A stretch of DNA of 15,750 bases, taken from contig JBDRLU010000050.1 in assembly GCA_043812795.1 (NCBI GenBank), positions 1-15,750 on the forward strand, given 5' to 3'. The notes under the pieces were generated by a model. The model did no database searches and was not told where the DNA came from. It saw only the letters and a list, made by a program, of their open reading frames with translations. Below, piece by piece: positions 7,543 through 14,014 of this stretch. Source of the DNA: JBDRLU01 sp043812795. GTDB taxonomy: Bacteria > Chloroflexota > Dehalococcoidia > Dehalococcoidales > UBA2162. Numbering within the stretch: position 1 is the stretch's first letter; each line of letters begins with the position of its first letter. Position numbers and translations under genes: made by a program.

Positions 7543-7559
7543 TGGTCTTAATCAAAGAC
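7543..7559 (+). other. Small hairpin between the mutase and the DsbA-like gene
   Basis: GGTCTT (7543-7548) pairs with AAGACC (7554-7559) around AATCA. No T-tract follows, so it is not a convincing terminator, and the two genes (67 bases apart) may share a message. Confidence 0.3.
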
Positions 7560-7583
7560 CGCCGGACAACGAGGAGCAACATT

Positions 7584-8204
7584 ATGACGAAACCGGTAAA
7601 CATTACGGTCTATTCGGACTACATTTGACCCTGGTGCTATGTGGCGGCGGTCCGGCTGCCCAGGCTCAAAGCGGAATACCAGGATAAAATTAGCGTTAGC
7701 TGGAAAGGCTTCCCCCTGGCGCTTGCCCCCGACCCCACCCGCCACTTCTCGCCGCGCCTGGCGGCCGCCTGGCAAAGGGCCCATAAAGAAGAACCTGATG
7801 CTATCTTTCAGCCTTTTACCGAGGGACAGCCTTACCCGACCTTCAGCCTGCCTGCCTTACAGGCGACCAAGTGTGCCGAATTTCAGGGAGAAGAAGCCTC
7901 GGGGCGGTTCCACCTGGCGGTCTTTAAAGCCTTCTTTACCCAGAGCCGGGATATCAGCGACCCGGCTGTCTTGACCAGTATTGCCGGAGAAGTCGGGCTG
8001 GACGTGAAGCAATTTAGCCTTGATTTCGAGCGGGACAAGCCGCAGGAGATGGTACTGGCTGAATTTGAGAAAGTGAAAGACCGGTATTCCGGCTGGGGAA
8101 TTCCGCTGGCCATTATCGGCGACCGCTTCCCCATCGTCGGCGCCTGTCCCCTGACCATGTACCGGCGGGCGGTCGACCTCTGTCTGGCCGACCCGACGGC
8201 CTAA
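7584..8204 (+). CDS. DsbA/FrnE-like thiol oxidoreductase, probable selenoprotein (Sec-Pro-Trp-Cys)
   Basis: Read through the TGA at 7626-7628, this frame gives 206 residues with a thioredoxin fold of the DsbA/FrnE type. The N-terminus (NITVYSDYI, residues 6-14) is the usual first strand of the family and runs straight into codon 15 = TGA, then Pro16-Trp17-Cys18-Tyr19. In ordinary members this reads CPWCY, so the TGA replaces exactly the reactive first Cys. The alpha-helical insert lies around residues 45-165. The cis-Pro loop is GWGIPLAIIG with Pro174, and the C-terminal segment FPIVGACPLTMYRRAVD is typical. The start is supported by GAGGAG at 7571-7576, 7 bases before the ATG and upstream of the TGA. 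The frame after the TGA is open for 191 codons. A SECIS-like hairpin follows the TGA. No signal peptide is seen, so the protein should be cytoplasmic like FrnE. The alternative is a Cys-to-stop point mutation (TGC or TGT to TGA); the upstream gene also carries a lesion, so this is not excluded. Confidence 0.78.
7629..7664 (+). promoter_or_regulatory. SECIS-like element directly after the in-frame TGA
   Basis: The upper stem GCGGC (7644-7648) pairs with GCUGC (7655-7659), with one G-U pair, and closes a six-base loop GGUCCG (7649-7654). A lower stem CCUGG (7630-7634) pairs with CCAGG (7660-7664), and nine bases bulge on the 5' side. The loop starts 20 bases after the TGA, within the spacing known for bacterial SECIS elements. 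It contains the GGUC that also occurs in the E. coli fdhF SECIS loop bound by SelB. Pairing was judged by eye only. Confidence 0.6.
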
Positions 8205-8216
8205 CCGACTACGCCA

Positions 8217-9278
8217 TCAGGTGAGGTACTTCTTAATAAAATCTATCGATTTCATGGACGAAGGGTCAGCCCCGTTTAACAAGGCCAGATAAAAGCTGAG
8301 GTAGTCGCCTAGCAGCACGAGCCTTAATATCCGGGCGAGAGGGACCTCCCCGACCGCTTCGACAAGTTCATGAGCGATACCTGCCTTAGCCAGCAACTGG
8401 GCCGTCGCCTGGTAACGAAGCTGGCTGCGTTCGGGAAGATAGGCCGAGTGCAGTAAGAATACCAGCACCTTTGATGCTACGTCGGCAGGGAACTTGTAGC
8501 CTTCCACAGCATTATGGTCCAGTTCGGGGAAAGCCTCGGCAAAAGCCCACGTCTTGCTGTTTTCGTTGAACTGTGTCTTCCAGCGCCGGGCAATGGCAGA
8601 GATTATTTCGGCCGCTCCGTAGATTACCAGTATCCGTCCGGCCGCCTTAACGGCCAATTGTTTGGCCAGATTAGCCGCCAACGGAGTGGCCTCAACAAAG
8701 CCACCGGCCGCCTTTTTCAAGGCTTCGAGCCCTTGCTCGAACTCTTTCGTCTTATCCTTGAGTAAACCGGTTTTCTGCAAAATAACAATCAGGGGGACGA
8801 AGAGATAAGGGAACGACGCTCTCGGCGGTGCCCGGTAATCAATCAGAAAGAGAGGGATACCGGCATCTTCGGCAAGTCGCTTGAGCCTCCCGCCGGAAGT
8901 CAGGGCCAGCTTTTTCGCCCTGGCCTTGAGAGCGCTATCGAAGCCGGAAAGAGTCTCTTCCGTGTCCCCCGAGTAACTTACGGTGATAACCAGAGTTTTT
9001 TCGTCAACAAAAGATGGTAGACCATAATCGCGATGCACCCAGATAGGCACGCTGGTTTCCCTTAGGGCCAGACCACGGACTATCTCGCTTCCGATAGCCG
9101 AACCACCCATACCGAGCAGGACTACCTTGTCTATCCGGCTATATTCCGGTGGTATTTCTAGCCGTAACGCCTTGTCCCACGCCCGCTGGCATTGCTCCGG
9201 AAAAGCGTGCAGGTGGGTAAGCATACCGGAGGCTTCCGGCTGCTGATAAAGCATGGGGCTGTCCAGGTCGATTGTCAT
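8217..9278 (-). CDS. Bifunctional phosphoglucose/phosphomannose isomerase
   Basis: A 353-residue SIS-fold isomerase of the archaeal-type PGI/PMI family, interconverting fructose-6-phosphate with glucose-6-phosphate and mannose-6-phosphate. The first SIS domain shows VVLLGMGGSAIG (52-63) and the phosphate-binding SYSGDTEET (101-109). The second shows FNENSK (237-242) with probable catalytic Glu239, then ELDHNAVEG (252-260) with His255, and the C-terminal SIDFIKKYL supplies the conserved Lys. Length is normal. It converges with the DsbA-like gene, leaving 12 bases between the two stops. A promoter of its own is seen at 9305-9333. The ATG has only a weak ribosome site (GGAC). It probably links sugar phosphates to gluconeogenesis or glycan synthesis and looks unrelated to the acyl-CoA genes. 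Confidence 0.9.
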   Translation of the reverse strand: MTIDLDSPMLYQQPEASGMLTHLHAFPEQCQRAWDKALRLEIPPEYSRIDKVVLLGMGGSAIGSEIVRGLALRETSVPIWVHRDYGLPSFVDEKTLVITVSYSGDTEETLSGFDSALKARAKKLALTSGGRLKRLAEDAGIPLFLIDYRAPPRASFPYLFVPLIVILQKTGLLKDKTKEFEQGLEALKKAAGGFVEATPLAANLAKQLAVKAAGRILVIYGAAEIISAIARRWKTQFNENSKTWAFAEAFPELDHNAVEGYKFPADVASKVLVFLLHSAYLPERSQLRYQATAQLLAKAGIAHELVEAVGEVPLARILRLVLLGDYLSFYLALLNGADPSSMKSIDFIKKYLT

Positions 9279-9304
9279 CGCATTTGTCCAAAATAGCTGA
9301 ATAT

Positions 9305-9333
9305 ACTATAGTGTGTTCTCACCGTATCGGCAA
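9305..9333 (-). promoter_or_regulatory. Promoter of the PGI/PMI gene
   Basis: On the minus strand TTGCCG (9333-9328) and TATAGT (9310-9305) are separated by 17 bases. Predicted start near 9298 leaves a leader of about 20 bases before the ATG at 9278. Confidence 0.5.
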
Positions 9334-9364
9334 GTCTCGGAACTACCAAGTCCGAACGGTCCAT

Positions 9365-10090
9365 CTAAAGTTCCACTGGTAGATTTGGGTCAACAAGGTA
9401 TATCGCCGTATCTTCCGGTCGGTACACCATGTTGATGGCCTTCATCATCACGCCAGCATGATGGGCTTTCACCAATAAGTTATATAATTCTCTATCGGCG
9501 GAACGGTCGGGCGTGAAAGCCAGGACTCCGGGAAGCGCGGCGATAAACAGGAGAATAGCTTTACCTCCCCCTCGTACGTACTCGGTAAGTTCAGAGATAT
9601 GTTTTCTGCCTCTCGCCGTGGGGCAATCGGGGTACATGGCATAATGATTATTTCTTAGCACGGCGCTCTTTACTTCCAGAAAAACTTCATTTTTATTATG
9701 CACCAGCAAATAATCAATGAAAGAACCACCCAATCTTGCGTTCCTTCTCAGGATGATAGCCTCTTTTAACCAGGGAACAAGGCCCATCTTCACGGCTGCT
9801 TCGAAGGCCGTCATTTGCAATTGGGTATCGATAATCGCACCCAGGTTATCCTCAGCGATGGCAAATAACTTATAGTCGGTCCGGCCCGGCTTATCCGGTT
9901 TGAGACAAAACCCGGTCTGGCCTGTTACCAGGAAATGGTGCAGCCGGCCGGTATTATTGGTATGGGCACGGTAATAGCGGCCCGCCACTTCTACCTGCAC
10001 CACAAAACGATTGAGCCGGCTGACGATGCGGCACTCTACTGGAGGGGGCAAGTCGAGAATCTTGAATCCGGACTGCTTACTTCTTTCCAT
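9365..10090 (-). CDS. sfsA: SfsA family DNA-binding/nuclease-like protein
   Basis: A 241-residue protein of the sugar fermentation stimulation family A. Motifs in order are RLNRFVVQVEVAG (25-37), HTNNTGRL (43-50; usually H.PNTGRL), GSFIDYLL (122-129), EVFLEVKSAVL (135-145) and YPDCPTARGRKHISEL (153-168). Asp126, Glu139 and Lys141 form the PD-(D/E)XK-like set known in this fold. The E. coli protein was described as a DNA-binding regulator of maltose genes; the true biochemical role is unsettled. The ATG at 10090 follows AAGGG closely. Its 79-base upstream region carries two interleaved inverted repeats. It lies downstream of an acyl-CoA dehydrogenase and upstream of the PGI/PMI gene on the same strand. 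Confidence 0.9.
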   Translation of the reverse strand: MERSKQSGFKILDLPPPVECRIVSRLNRFVVQVEVAGRYYRAHTNNTGRLHHFLVTGQTGFCLKPDKPGRTDYKLFAIAEDNLGAIIDTQLQMTAFEAAVKMGLVPWLKEAIILRRNARLGGSFIDYLLVHNKNEVFLEVKSAVLRNNHYAMYPDCPTARGRKHISELTEYVRGGGKAILLFIAALPGVLAFTPDRSADRELYNLLVKAHHAGVMMKAINMVYRPEDTAIYLVDPNLPVEL

Positions 10091-10095
10091 CCCTT

Positions 10096-10143
10096 AAACG
10101 GAAAGAGCTGCGGAGTAACAGCAAAATTCCGTTTCTCCGCAGC
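10096..10143 (-). promoter_or_regulatory. Interleaved inverted repeats just upstream of sfsA
   Basis: Read on the minus strand, the arms come in the order 1-2-1'-2': GCTGCGGAG (10143-10135), AAACGGAA (10134-10127), CTCCGCAGC (10115-10107) and TTCCGTTT (10103-10096). Pair 1-1' is 9 perfect bp and pair 2-2' is 8 perfect bp. They cross, so the transcript can form either hairpin. The last arm ends 5 bases before the sfsA start codon, next to the AAGGG ribosome site. A simultaneous pseudoknot looks strained, because only 3 bases would have to span a 9-bp stem. Role as a switch, or as a terminator for the upstream dehydrogenase, is inferred. Confidence 0.5.
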
Positions 10144-10169
10144 CCGGTTTCACCATCTAACTTTTTAGA

Positions 10170-11342
10170 TTAGGCGTCAGGTAATCCCAGCCCTCGCGTG
10201 GCCACGATGTTCCGCAGGATTTCGGAAGTACCGGCCTGAAGGCTATAGCCGGTGGAACCCAGGAAGGAATGGGGGGCCAGCCCGGAAATTGGCGCCAGCT
10301 TCGATTCGGCCATTAATTGTCCGTAGGGACCGAGGACATCCATCGCAATGAAGGCCAGATGCTGCTCGAAGTTAGTGCTATAAGCTTTGGCCATGGCCGC
10401 TTCCCAGTTGGGGGCTTTGCCCTCTTCCATGACCATCGCTACCCGGTAGGTAAGTAAACGCCCGATTTCAAATTCAATACGGAGCTGGGCCAGCCTCTGC
10501 CGGATGAGCGTGTTCTGTGACAGGGGTTTGCCGTCACGCTTGGTCTCTTTGGCGAATTTCATGATGGCATCATAGAGCGGGTAGTTCCCCATCAACCGTT
10601 CCAGCCCGGCCCGCTCGTAGTCAAGCTGGTTAAGTATCTGATAGAAACCGCGGTTTTTCTCACCGACGAGCCATTTCTTGGGCACACGTGCGGAATCGAA
10701 GAAGACCTCGCCCCAGGCTTCGCTGTTGGTAACATCAATCGTCGGCTTGACGGTAATCCCAGGTATGTTGGTCTCGATAACAAATTCACTGATACCACGG
10801 TGTTTCGGTGCCGTGGGGTCGGTGCGGGCCACCAGGTAGAGGTGGGTCATCACTTTGGCACAACTGGTCCACATTTTCTGACCATCGAGTATGTAGTACT
10901 CACCATCCTCGGTAGCCTTGGTCTGCAGAGAAGCTAAGTCGGAACCGGCCTCCGGTTCACTCATACCCAGGCCGACGTAGGACTCGCCCCTGACTATCTT
11001 GGGGAGTAAATCCTGCTTCTGCTCCTCGGTACCAAAGGCAAGAAGCGACCGGCCGATTTGACGGTCGGCAAACCAGTGGCAGGCCGTCGGTGCTCCGTAG
11101 CGCAGCATTTCTTCGGTAAGGATAAGGCGGTCGATATGGCTCCGTTCCTGCCCGCCGTATTGCTTCGGCCAGGTCACACCAATCCAGCCTTTCTGGGCCA
11201 CCTTCTTGGTGAATTCGGGGGAAAGACCCTGTATCCAGGCATCGCAGCTCGGTTTGAAACCACCCTTCTTTATCTCGTCTTCCAGAAAGCTGCGTACTTC
11301 CAGTCTGAACTTTTCCTGCTCTTCCGTAAATGTGAAATCCAT
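10170..11342 (-). CDS. Acyl-CoA dehydrogenase, FadE-like, with catalytic Glu in the helix-G position
   Basis: A 390-residue flavoprotein that introduces an alpha-beta double bond into an acyl-CoA. The N-terminal helical part starts MDFTFTEEQEKFRLEV. The FAD/substrate loop is GLGMSEPEAGSDLASLQT (124-141), followed by GQKMWTSCA (154-162). The C-terminal helices end with LQAGTSEILRN. The position that is catalytic Glu in YEGT-type enzymes is Ala here (QAGT). The likely base is instead Glu243 in LDYERAGLER, as in isovaleryl- and long-chain-type dehydrogenases. GGAGGAAAGG just before the ATG is a strong ribosome site. It lies 75 bases downstream of the racemase-like/CoA-transferase gene and is probably cotranscribed with it. 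A branched or cyclic acyl-CoA substrate is plausible but unproven. Confidence 0.9.
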   Translation of the reverse strand: MDFTFTEEQEKFRLEVRSFLEDEIKKGGFKPSCDAWIQGLSPEFTKKVAQKGWIGVTWPKQYGGQERSHIDRLILTEEMLRYGAPTACHWFADRQIGRSLLAFGTEEQKQDLLPKIVRGESYVGLGMSEPEAGSDLASLQTKATEDGEYYILDGQKMWTSCAKVMTHLYLVARTDPTAPKHRGISEFVIETNIPGITVKPTIDVTNSEAWGEVFFDSARVPKKWLVGEKNRGFYQILNQLDYERAGLERLMGNYPLYDAIMKFAKETKRDGKPLSQNTLIRQRLAQLRIEFEIGRLLTYRVAMVMEEGKAPNWEAAMAKAYSTNFEQHLAFIAMDVLGPYGQLMAESKLAPISGLAPHSFLGSTGYSLQAGTSEILRNIVATRGLGLPDA

Positions 11343-11417
11343 GGTTCCTTTCCTCCTTGTCGCTTATTTAGCCACGACCATCGTTTAGCCGCCTGTCTCT
11401 AATTGACCCTTGCCATA

Positions 11418-12626
11418 TTAACCGATAACTCCCTCTTTTTGCAAGGTACTAATTGCCGATTTATCGTAACCAAGACCGGCCAGAATTTCCTCCGTGTGCT
11501 CGCCGGGCATCGGCGCCAGGCTTCTCACTGCCCCCGGAGTATCGGAAAGCTTGATGGCAATCCCGACCTGTTTCACCTTACCTTCTGTGGGGTGTTCGAC
11601 CTCGATGACCATCTTGCGGTGGAGTACTTGGGGGTCGGTAAAGACCTCATCTATAGAATAAACTTTACCGATAGGAACGTCTTTTTTACTCAACAAATTA
11701 AACCACTCGTCCCGGGTCTTGGTCAGGAAAAGCTGGCTCAGATAGGCTGAAATTTCCGACCATTTCTTGTCCGCCCTGTCAAGACCGCACTGGGCATTGT
11801 AGGGGATATACTCCTCTTTACCGATTGCCCGGCACAGATTTTCCCAGAACCAGGGTTCGAGGCAGGCAATGGTGATAAAACCTCCGTCTTTGGTCTGGTA
11901 CTGGTTGCAAAAAGGATAGCCCCCGCCAGAATATGATTCGCCGCGCCGGAGCGGGACACCGCTTTCGAAATAATGACTTGCGGCAATATCGGCAAGCATC
12001 GAGATGATACCATCGGTCATCGATATGTCAACATATTGTCCTCTGCCTGTTTTCCCCCGGGCAATAAGAGCACTCAGGATACCCACCACAGAACCTATGC
12101 CTCCGGCAGCATAATCGCCCAGCAAATTCAGCGGGCGGACCGGTGGCCGGTCGGGCTCGCCAATCAAATCCAGGGCCCCGGCAAAGGATATATAGTTGAT
12201 ATCATGGCCGGATAAATCACGATAGGGGCCGTCCTGTCCGTAGCCGGTTATCGAGCAATAAACGAGGCGCCGATTTACTTCAGCCATCGCTGGGTAGTCG
12301 ATACCGAGGCGCTTGGCTACCCCGGGGCGGTACCCTTCGACAATCACATCGGCTTGCTCTACCAGTTGAGTAAAAATCTTGTGTCCTTCGGCTGATTTCA
12401 AGTTAAGCCGGAGGCTTTTCTTGTTACGGTGGATAGCCTGGTAGGCAACCTCTCTTTCCCCGGCTTTCCGCTGGACCTGGCGGGCACCGGCCGTAGGCGG
12501 CGCCGTTATCCGGATAACCTCCGCACCGAGGTCACCCATGATAAAAGTACAATAAGGCCCCGGCCCCTGCCAGGTAAGGTCGATGACTTTGATACCTTCG
12601 AGAGCTAGCGTCGTTCCCCTCCCCAA
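11418..12626 (-). CDS. Alpha-methylacyl-CoA racemase-like / family III CoA-transferase
   Basis: A CaiB-family protein of about 402 residues. The core shows ALEGIKVIDLTWQGPGPYC, GDLGAEVIRI, ADVIVEGYRPGVAKRLG, and GYGQDGPYRDLSGHDINY with the conserved Asp. The combination GHDINY plus PLNLLGDYAAGG closely resembles alpha-methylacyl-CoA racemases, which invert the 2-methyl centre before beta-oxidation; CoA-transferase activity is the alternative. The start is problematic. A GTG at 12653 lies upstream of the transcription start predicted from the promoter at 12656-12684. TTG at 12626 is the next in-frame candidate. The best ribosome-site-like GGGGAGGGG lies after that TTG and precedes ACG-ACG-CTA (12614-12606), where the family N-terminus begins. 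The TTG is given here with low certainty; the stop is firm. It is followed at 75 bases by an acyl-CoA dehydrogenase. Confidence 0.85.
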   Translation of the reverse strand: MGRGTTLALEGIKVIDLTWQGPGPYCTFIMGDLGAEVIRITAPPTAGARQVQRKAGEREVAYQAIHRNKKSLRLNLKSAEGHKIFTQLVEQADVIVEGYRPGVAKRLGIDYPAMAEVNRRLVYCSITGYGQDGPYRDLSGHDINYISFAGALDLIGEPDRPPVRPLNLLGDYAAGGIGSVVGILSALIARGKTGRGQYVDISMTDGIISMLADIAASHYFESGVPLRRGESYSGGGYPFCNQYQTKDGGFITIACLEPWFWENLCRAIGKEEYIPYNAQCGLDRADKKWSEISAYLSQLFLTKTRDEWFNLLSKKDVPIGKVYSIDEVFTDPQVLHRKMVIEVEHPTEGKVKQVGIAIKLSDTPGAVRSLAPMPGEHTEEILAGLGYDKSAISTLQKEGVIG

Positions 12627-12655
12627 AGTCAGACTGATAGCGCCAGACCGCACCT

Positions 12656-12684
12656 ATAATAATTGACCACTGTTTTGCTGTCAA
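12656..12684 (-). promoter_or_regulatory. Promoter of the racemase-like/dehydrogenase operon
   Basis: On the minus strand TTGACA (12684-12679), a 17-base spacer and TATTAT (12661-12656) match the sigma70 consensus well. The start of transcription should be near 12649, downstream of the GTG at 12653, which argues against that codon as the translation start. Confidence 0.6.
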
Positions 12685-12705
12685 TTGTCTATTTCCTTGA
12701 CAGCA
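12676..12705. promoter_or_regulatory. Inverted repeat spanning the two divergent -35 boxes
   Basis: TGCTGTCAA (12676-12684) and its exact complement TTGACAGCA (12697-12705) are separated by 12 bases, with half-site centres 21 bases apart, about two helical turns. Each half contains the TTGACA -35 box of one divergent promoter plus three matching bases (GCA) beyond it. This could be an operator for a dimeric repressor controlling both operons, or it may mainly reflect two good -35 boxes. Confidence 0.45.
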
Positions 12706-12727
12706 GGTAGGCAGCGCCATTTATAAT
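12697..12727 (+). promoter_or_regulatory. Promoter of the second acyl-CoA dehydrogenase gene
   Basis: TTGACA at 12697-12702 is followed by TATAAT at 12722-12727. The spacing is 19 bases, slightly long, although both boxes are perfect. Predicted start near 12734 gives a leader of about 55 bases before the TTG start codon at 12790. Confidence 0.5.
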
Positions 12728-12789
12728 TGGTAACTTTACTGAGATGGGTCGGGGACACCAACGGACCATCAACACAAGAGGAGGATATC

Positions 12790-13947
12790 TTGGACTATTT
12801 CTTAACCGAGCAGCAAAAAGCAATCAAAGGCCTGGTCAGGGAGATTGCTGAAGATAAAGTATTACCGGTACGGGCTAAGCTCGATGAAAGTGAGGAATTC
12901 CCCCGGGCGATTATGAAGCACCTGGCCGATACGGATATGTTCCGTGTCTTCATCCCTGAAGAATATGACGGCCTGGGGGGAAATTGTCTCGACCTGTGTC
13001 TGGCGGTGGAGGAATTAAGTCGGGTCTGCGCCGCCGTTGCTGTCAGTTATGCGGCCAGCGCCCTGGGCTGCTCCGCCATTATCATCGCCGGCAGTGAAGA
13101 GCAAAAGAAAAAGTACCTGCCGGACATTGCCGCCGGTAAGAAACTGGCTGCCTTTGCTATCACCGAAGAGACCGCCGGGAGCGATGCCGGCGCCATCAAA
13201 ACAACGGCCGAAAAGGTGCCCGGGGGCTATAAGCTCAACGGCACCAAGCAGTTCATTACCAACGGCGGCGAGGCTGAAATATATACCGTGGTCACTCTGA
13301 CCAACAAAGCGAAAGGCGCCCGCGGTGCCAGTATCTTCATCGTGGAGAAGGATACGCCCGGCTTTTCCTTCGGCCGGAAAGAAAAGAAAATGGGTATCCG
13401 TGCCTCGGCAACAAGAGAATTAGTCTTCGAAGACTGTTTTATCCCGGAAGAGAACCTGGTGGGCAAAGAAGGTGCCGGTTTCATCATCGCCCTGAAAGTC
13501 TTCGACCACTCACGCCCGGGAATAGGTGCCCAGGCCGTCGGGATAGCTCAGGGAGCCTTCGAGGCGGCCCTGGACTATGCCAAGCAGCGTGTCCAGTTCG
13601 GCCATCCTATCATCGCCTTACCCGTCATCCAGCACATGCTGGCCGATATGGCCACTCAGATAGAGGCGGCACGCGCTTTGGTCTATGCGGCGGCGCGGAT
13701 GATTGACGGGGGGGCAAAACAGTTTACCCAGGAATCAGCCATGGCGAAATTATTCGCTTCCGACATGGCCATGAAAGTCACCGTCGATGCCGTCCAGGTT
13801 TTCGGCGGCGTCGGTTACATGCGCGATTATCCTGTGGAAAAAATGATGCGGGATGCCAAAATTACCCAGATATACGAGGGCACCAACCAGGTCATGAGAA
13901 ATACCATCGCCCTCGAACTCAGAAAGAGAAAGACCAGGACAGAATAG
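12790..13947 (+). CDS. Acyl-CoA dehydrogenase (short/branched-chain type)
   Basis: A 385-residue acyl-CoA dehydrogenase. Motifs are FAITEETAGSDAGAIKT (122-138) for FAD and substrate binding, GTKQFITNGG (151-160), DHSRPGIGAQAVGIAQGA (239-256), VFGGVGYMRDYPVE (337-350) and IYEGTNQVMRN (361-371) with catalytic Glu363. This is the classical medium/short-chain position, unlike the enzyme encoded at 10170-11342. The start is TTG at 12790, because AAGAGGAGGAT at 12776-12786 lies directly before it and MDYFLTEQQK is the family N-terminus. An in-frame TTG at 12727 overlaps the -10 box and is rejected. It is transcribed divergently from the racemase-like/dehydrogenase operon, and electrons would pass to an electron-transfer flavoprotein not encoded here. 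Confidence 0.92.
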   Translation: MDYFLTEQQKAIKGLVREIAEDKVLPVRAKLDESEEFPRAIMKHLADTDMFRVFIPEEYDGLGGNCLDLCLAVEELSRVCAAVAVSYAASALGCSAIIIAGSEEQKKKYLPDIAAGKKLAAFAITEETAGSDAGAIKTTAEKVPGGYKLNGTKQFITNGGEAEIYTVVTLTNKAKGARGASIFIVEKDTPGFSFGRKEKKMGIRASATRELVFEDCFIPEENLVGKEGAGFIIALKVFDHSRPGIGAQAVGIAQGAFEAALDYAKQRVQFGHPIIALPVIQHMLADMATQIEAARALVYAAARMIDGGAKQFTQESAMAKLFASDMAMKVTVDAVQVFGGVGYMRDYPVEKMMRDAKITQIYEGTNQVMRNTIALELRKRKTRTE

Positions 13948-14014
13948 GTTACCCTGTACTCCTTCCGTCATCACTAGAGCGTGACATCATATCGGTTGGG
14001 ATTAGGAGGTAGCC

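Noticed and set aside
7626..7628. TGA as an ordinary nonsense mutation in the DsbA-like gene
   Set aside because: Not fully excluded, but a random stop falling exactly on the nucleophilic Cys, with a SECIS-like loop after it and an otherwise clean frame, is less likely than selenocysteine. The frameshift in the upstream gene keeps this alternative open.
10096..10143. A true H-type pseudoknot upstream of sfsA
   Set aside because: With no base between the first two arms and only 3 bases to cross a 9-bp stem, both full helices cannot easily coexist; competing hairpins are more likely.
12727..12789. N-terminal extension of the plus-strand acyl-CoA dehydrogenase from TTG 12727
   Set aside because: It overlaps the -10 box, and a strong ribosome site immediately precedes TTG 12790 at the conserved family N-terminus.
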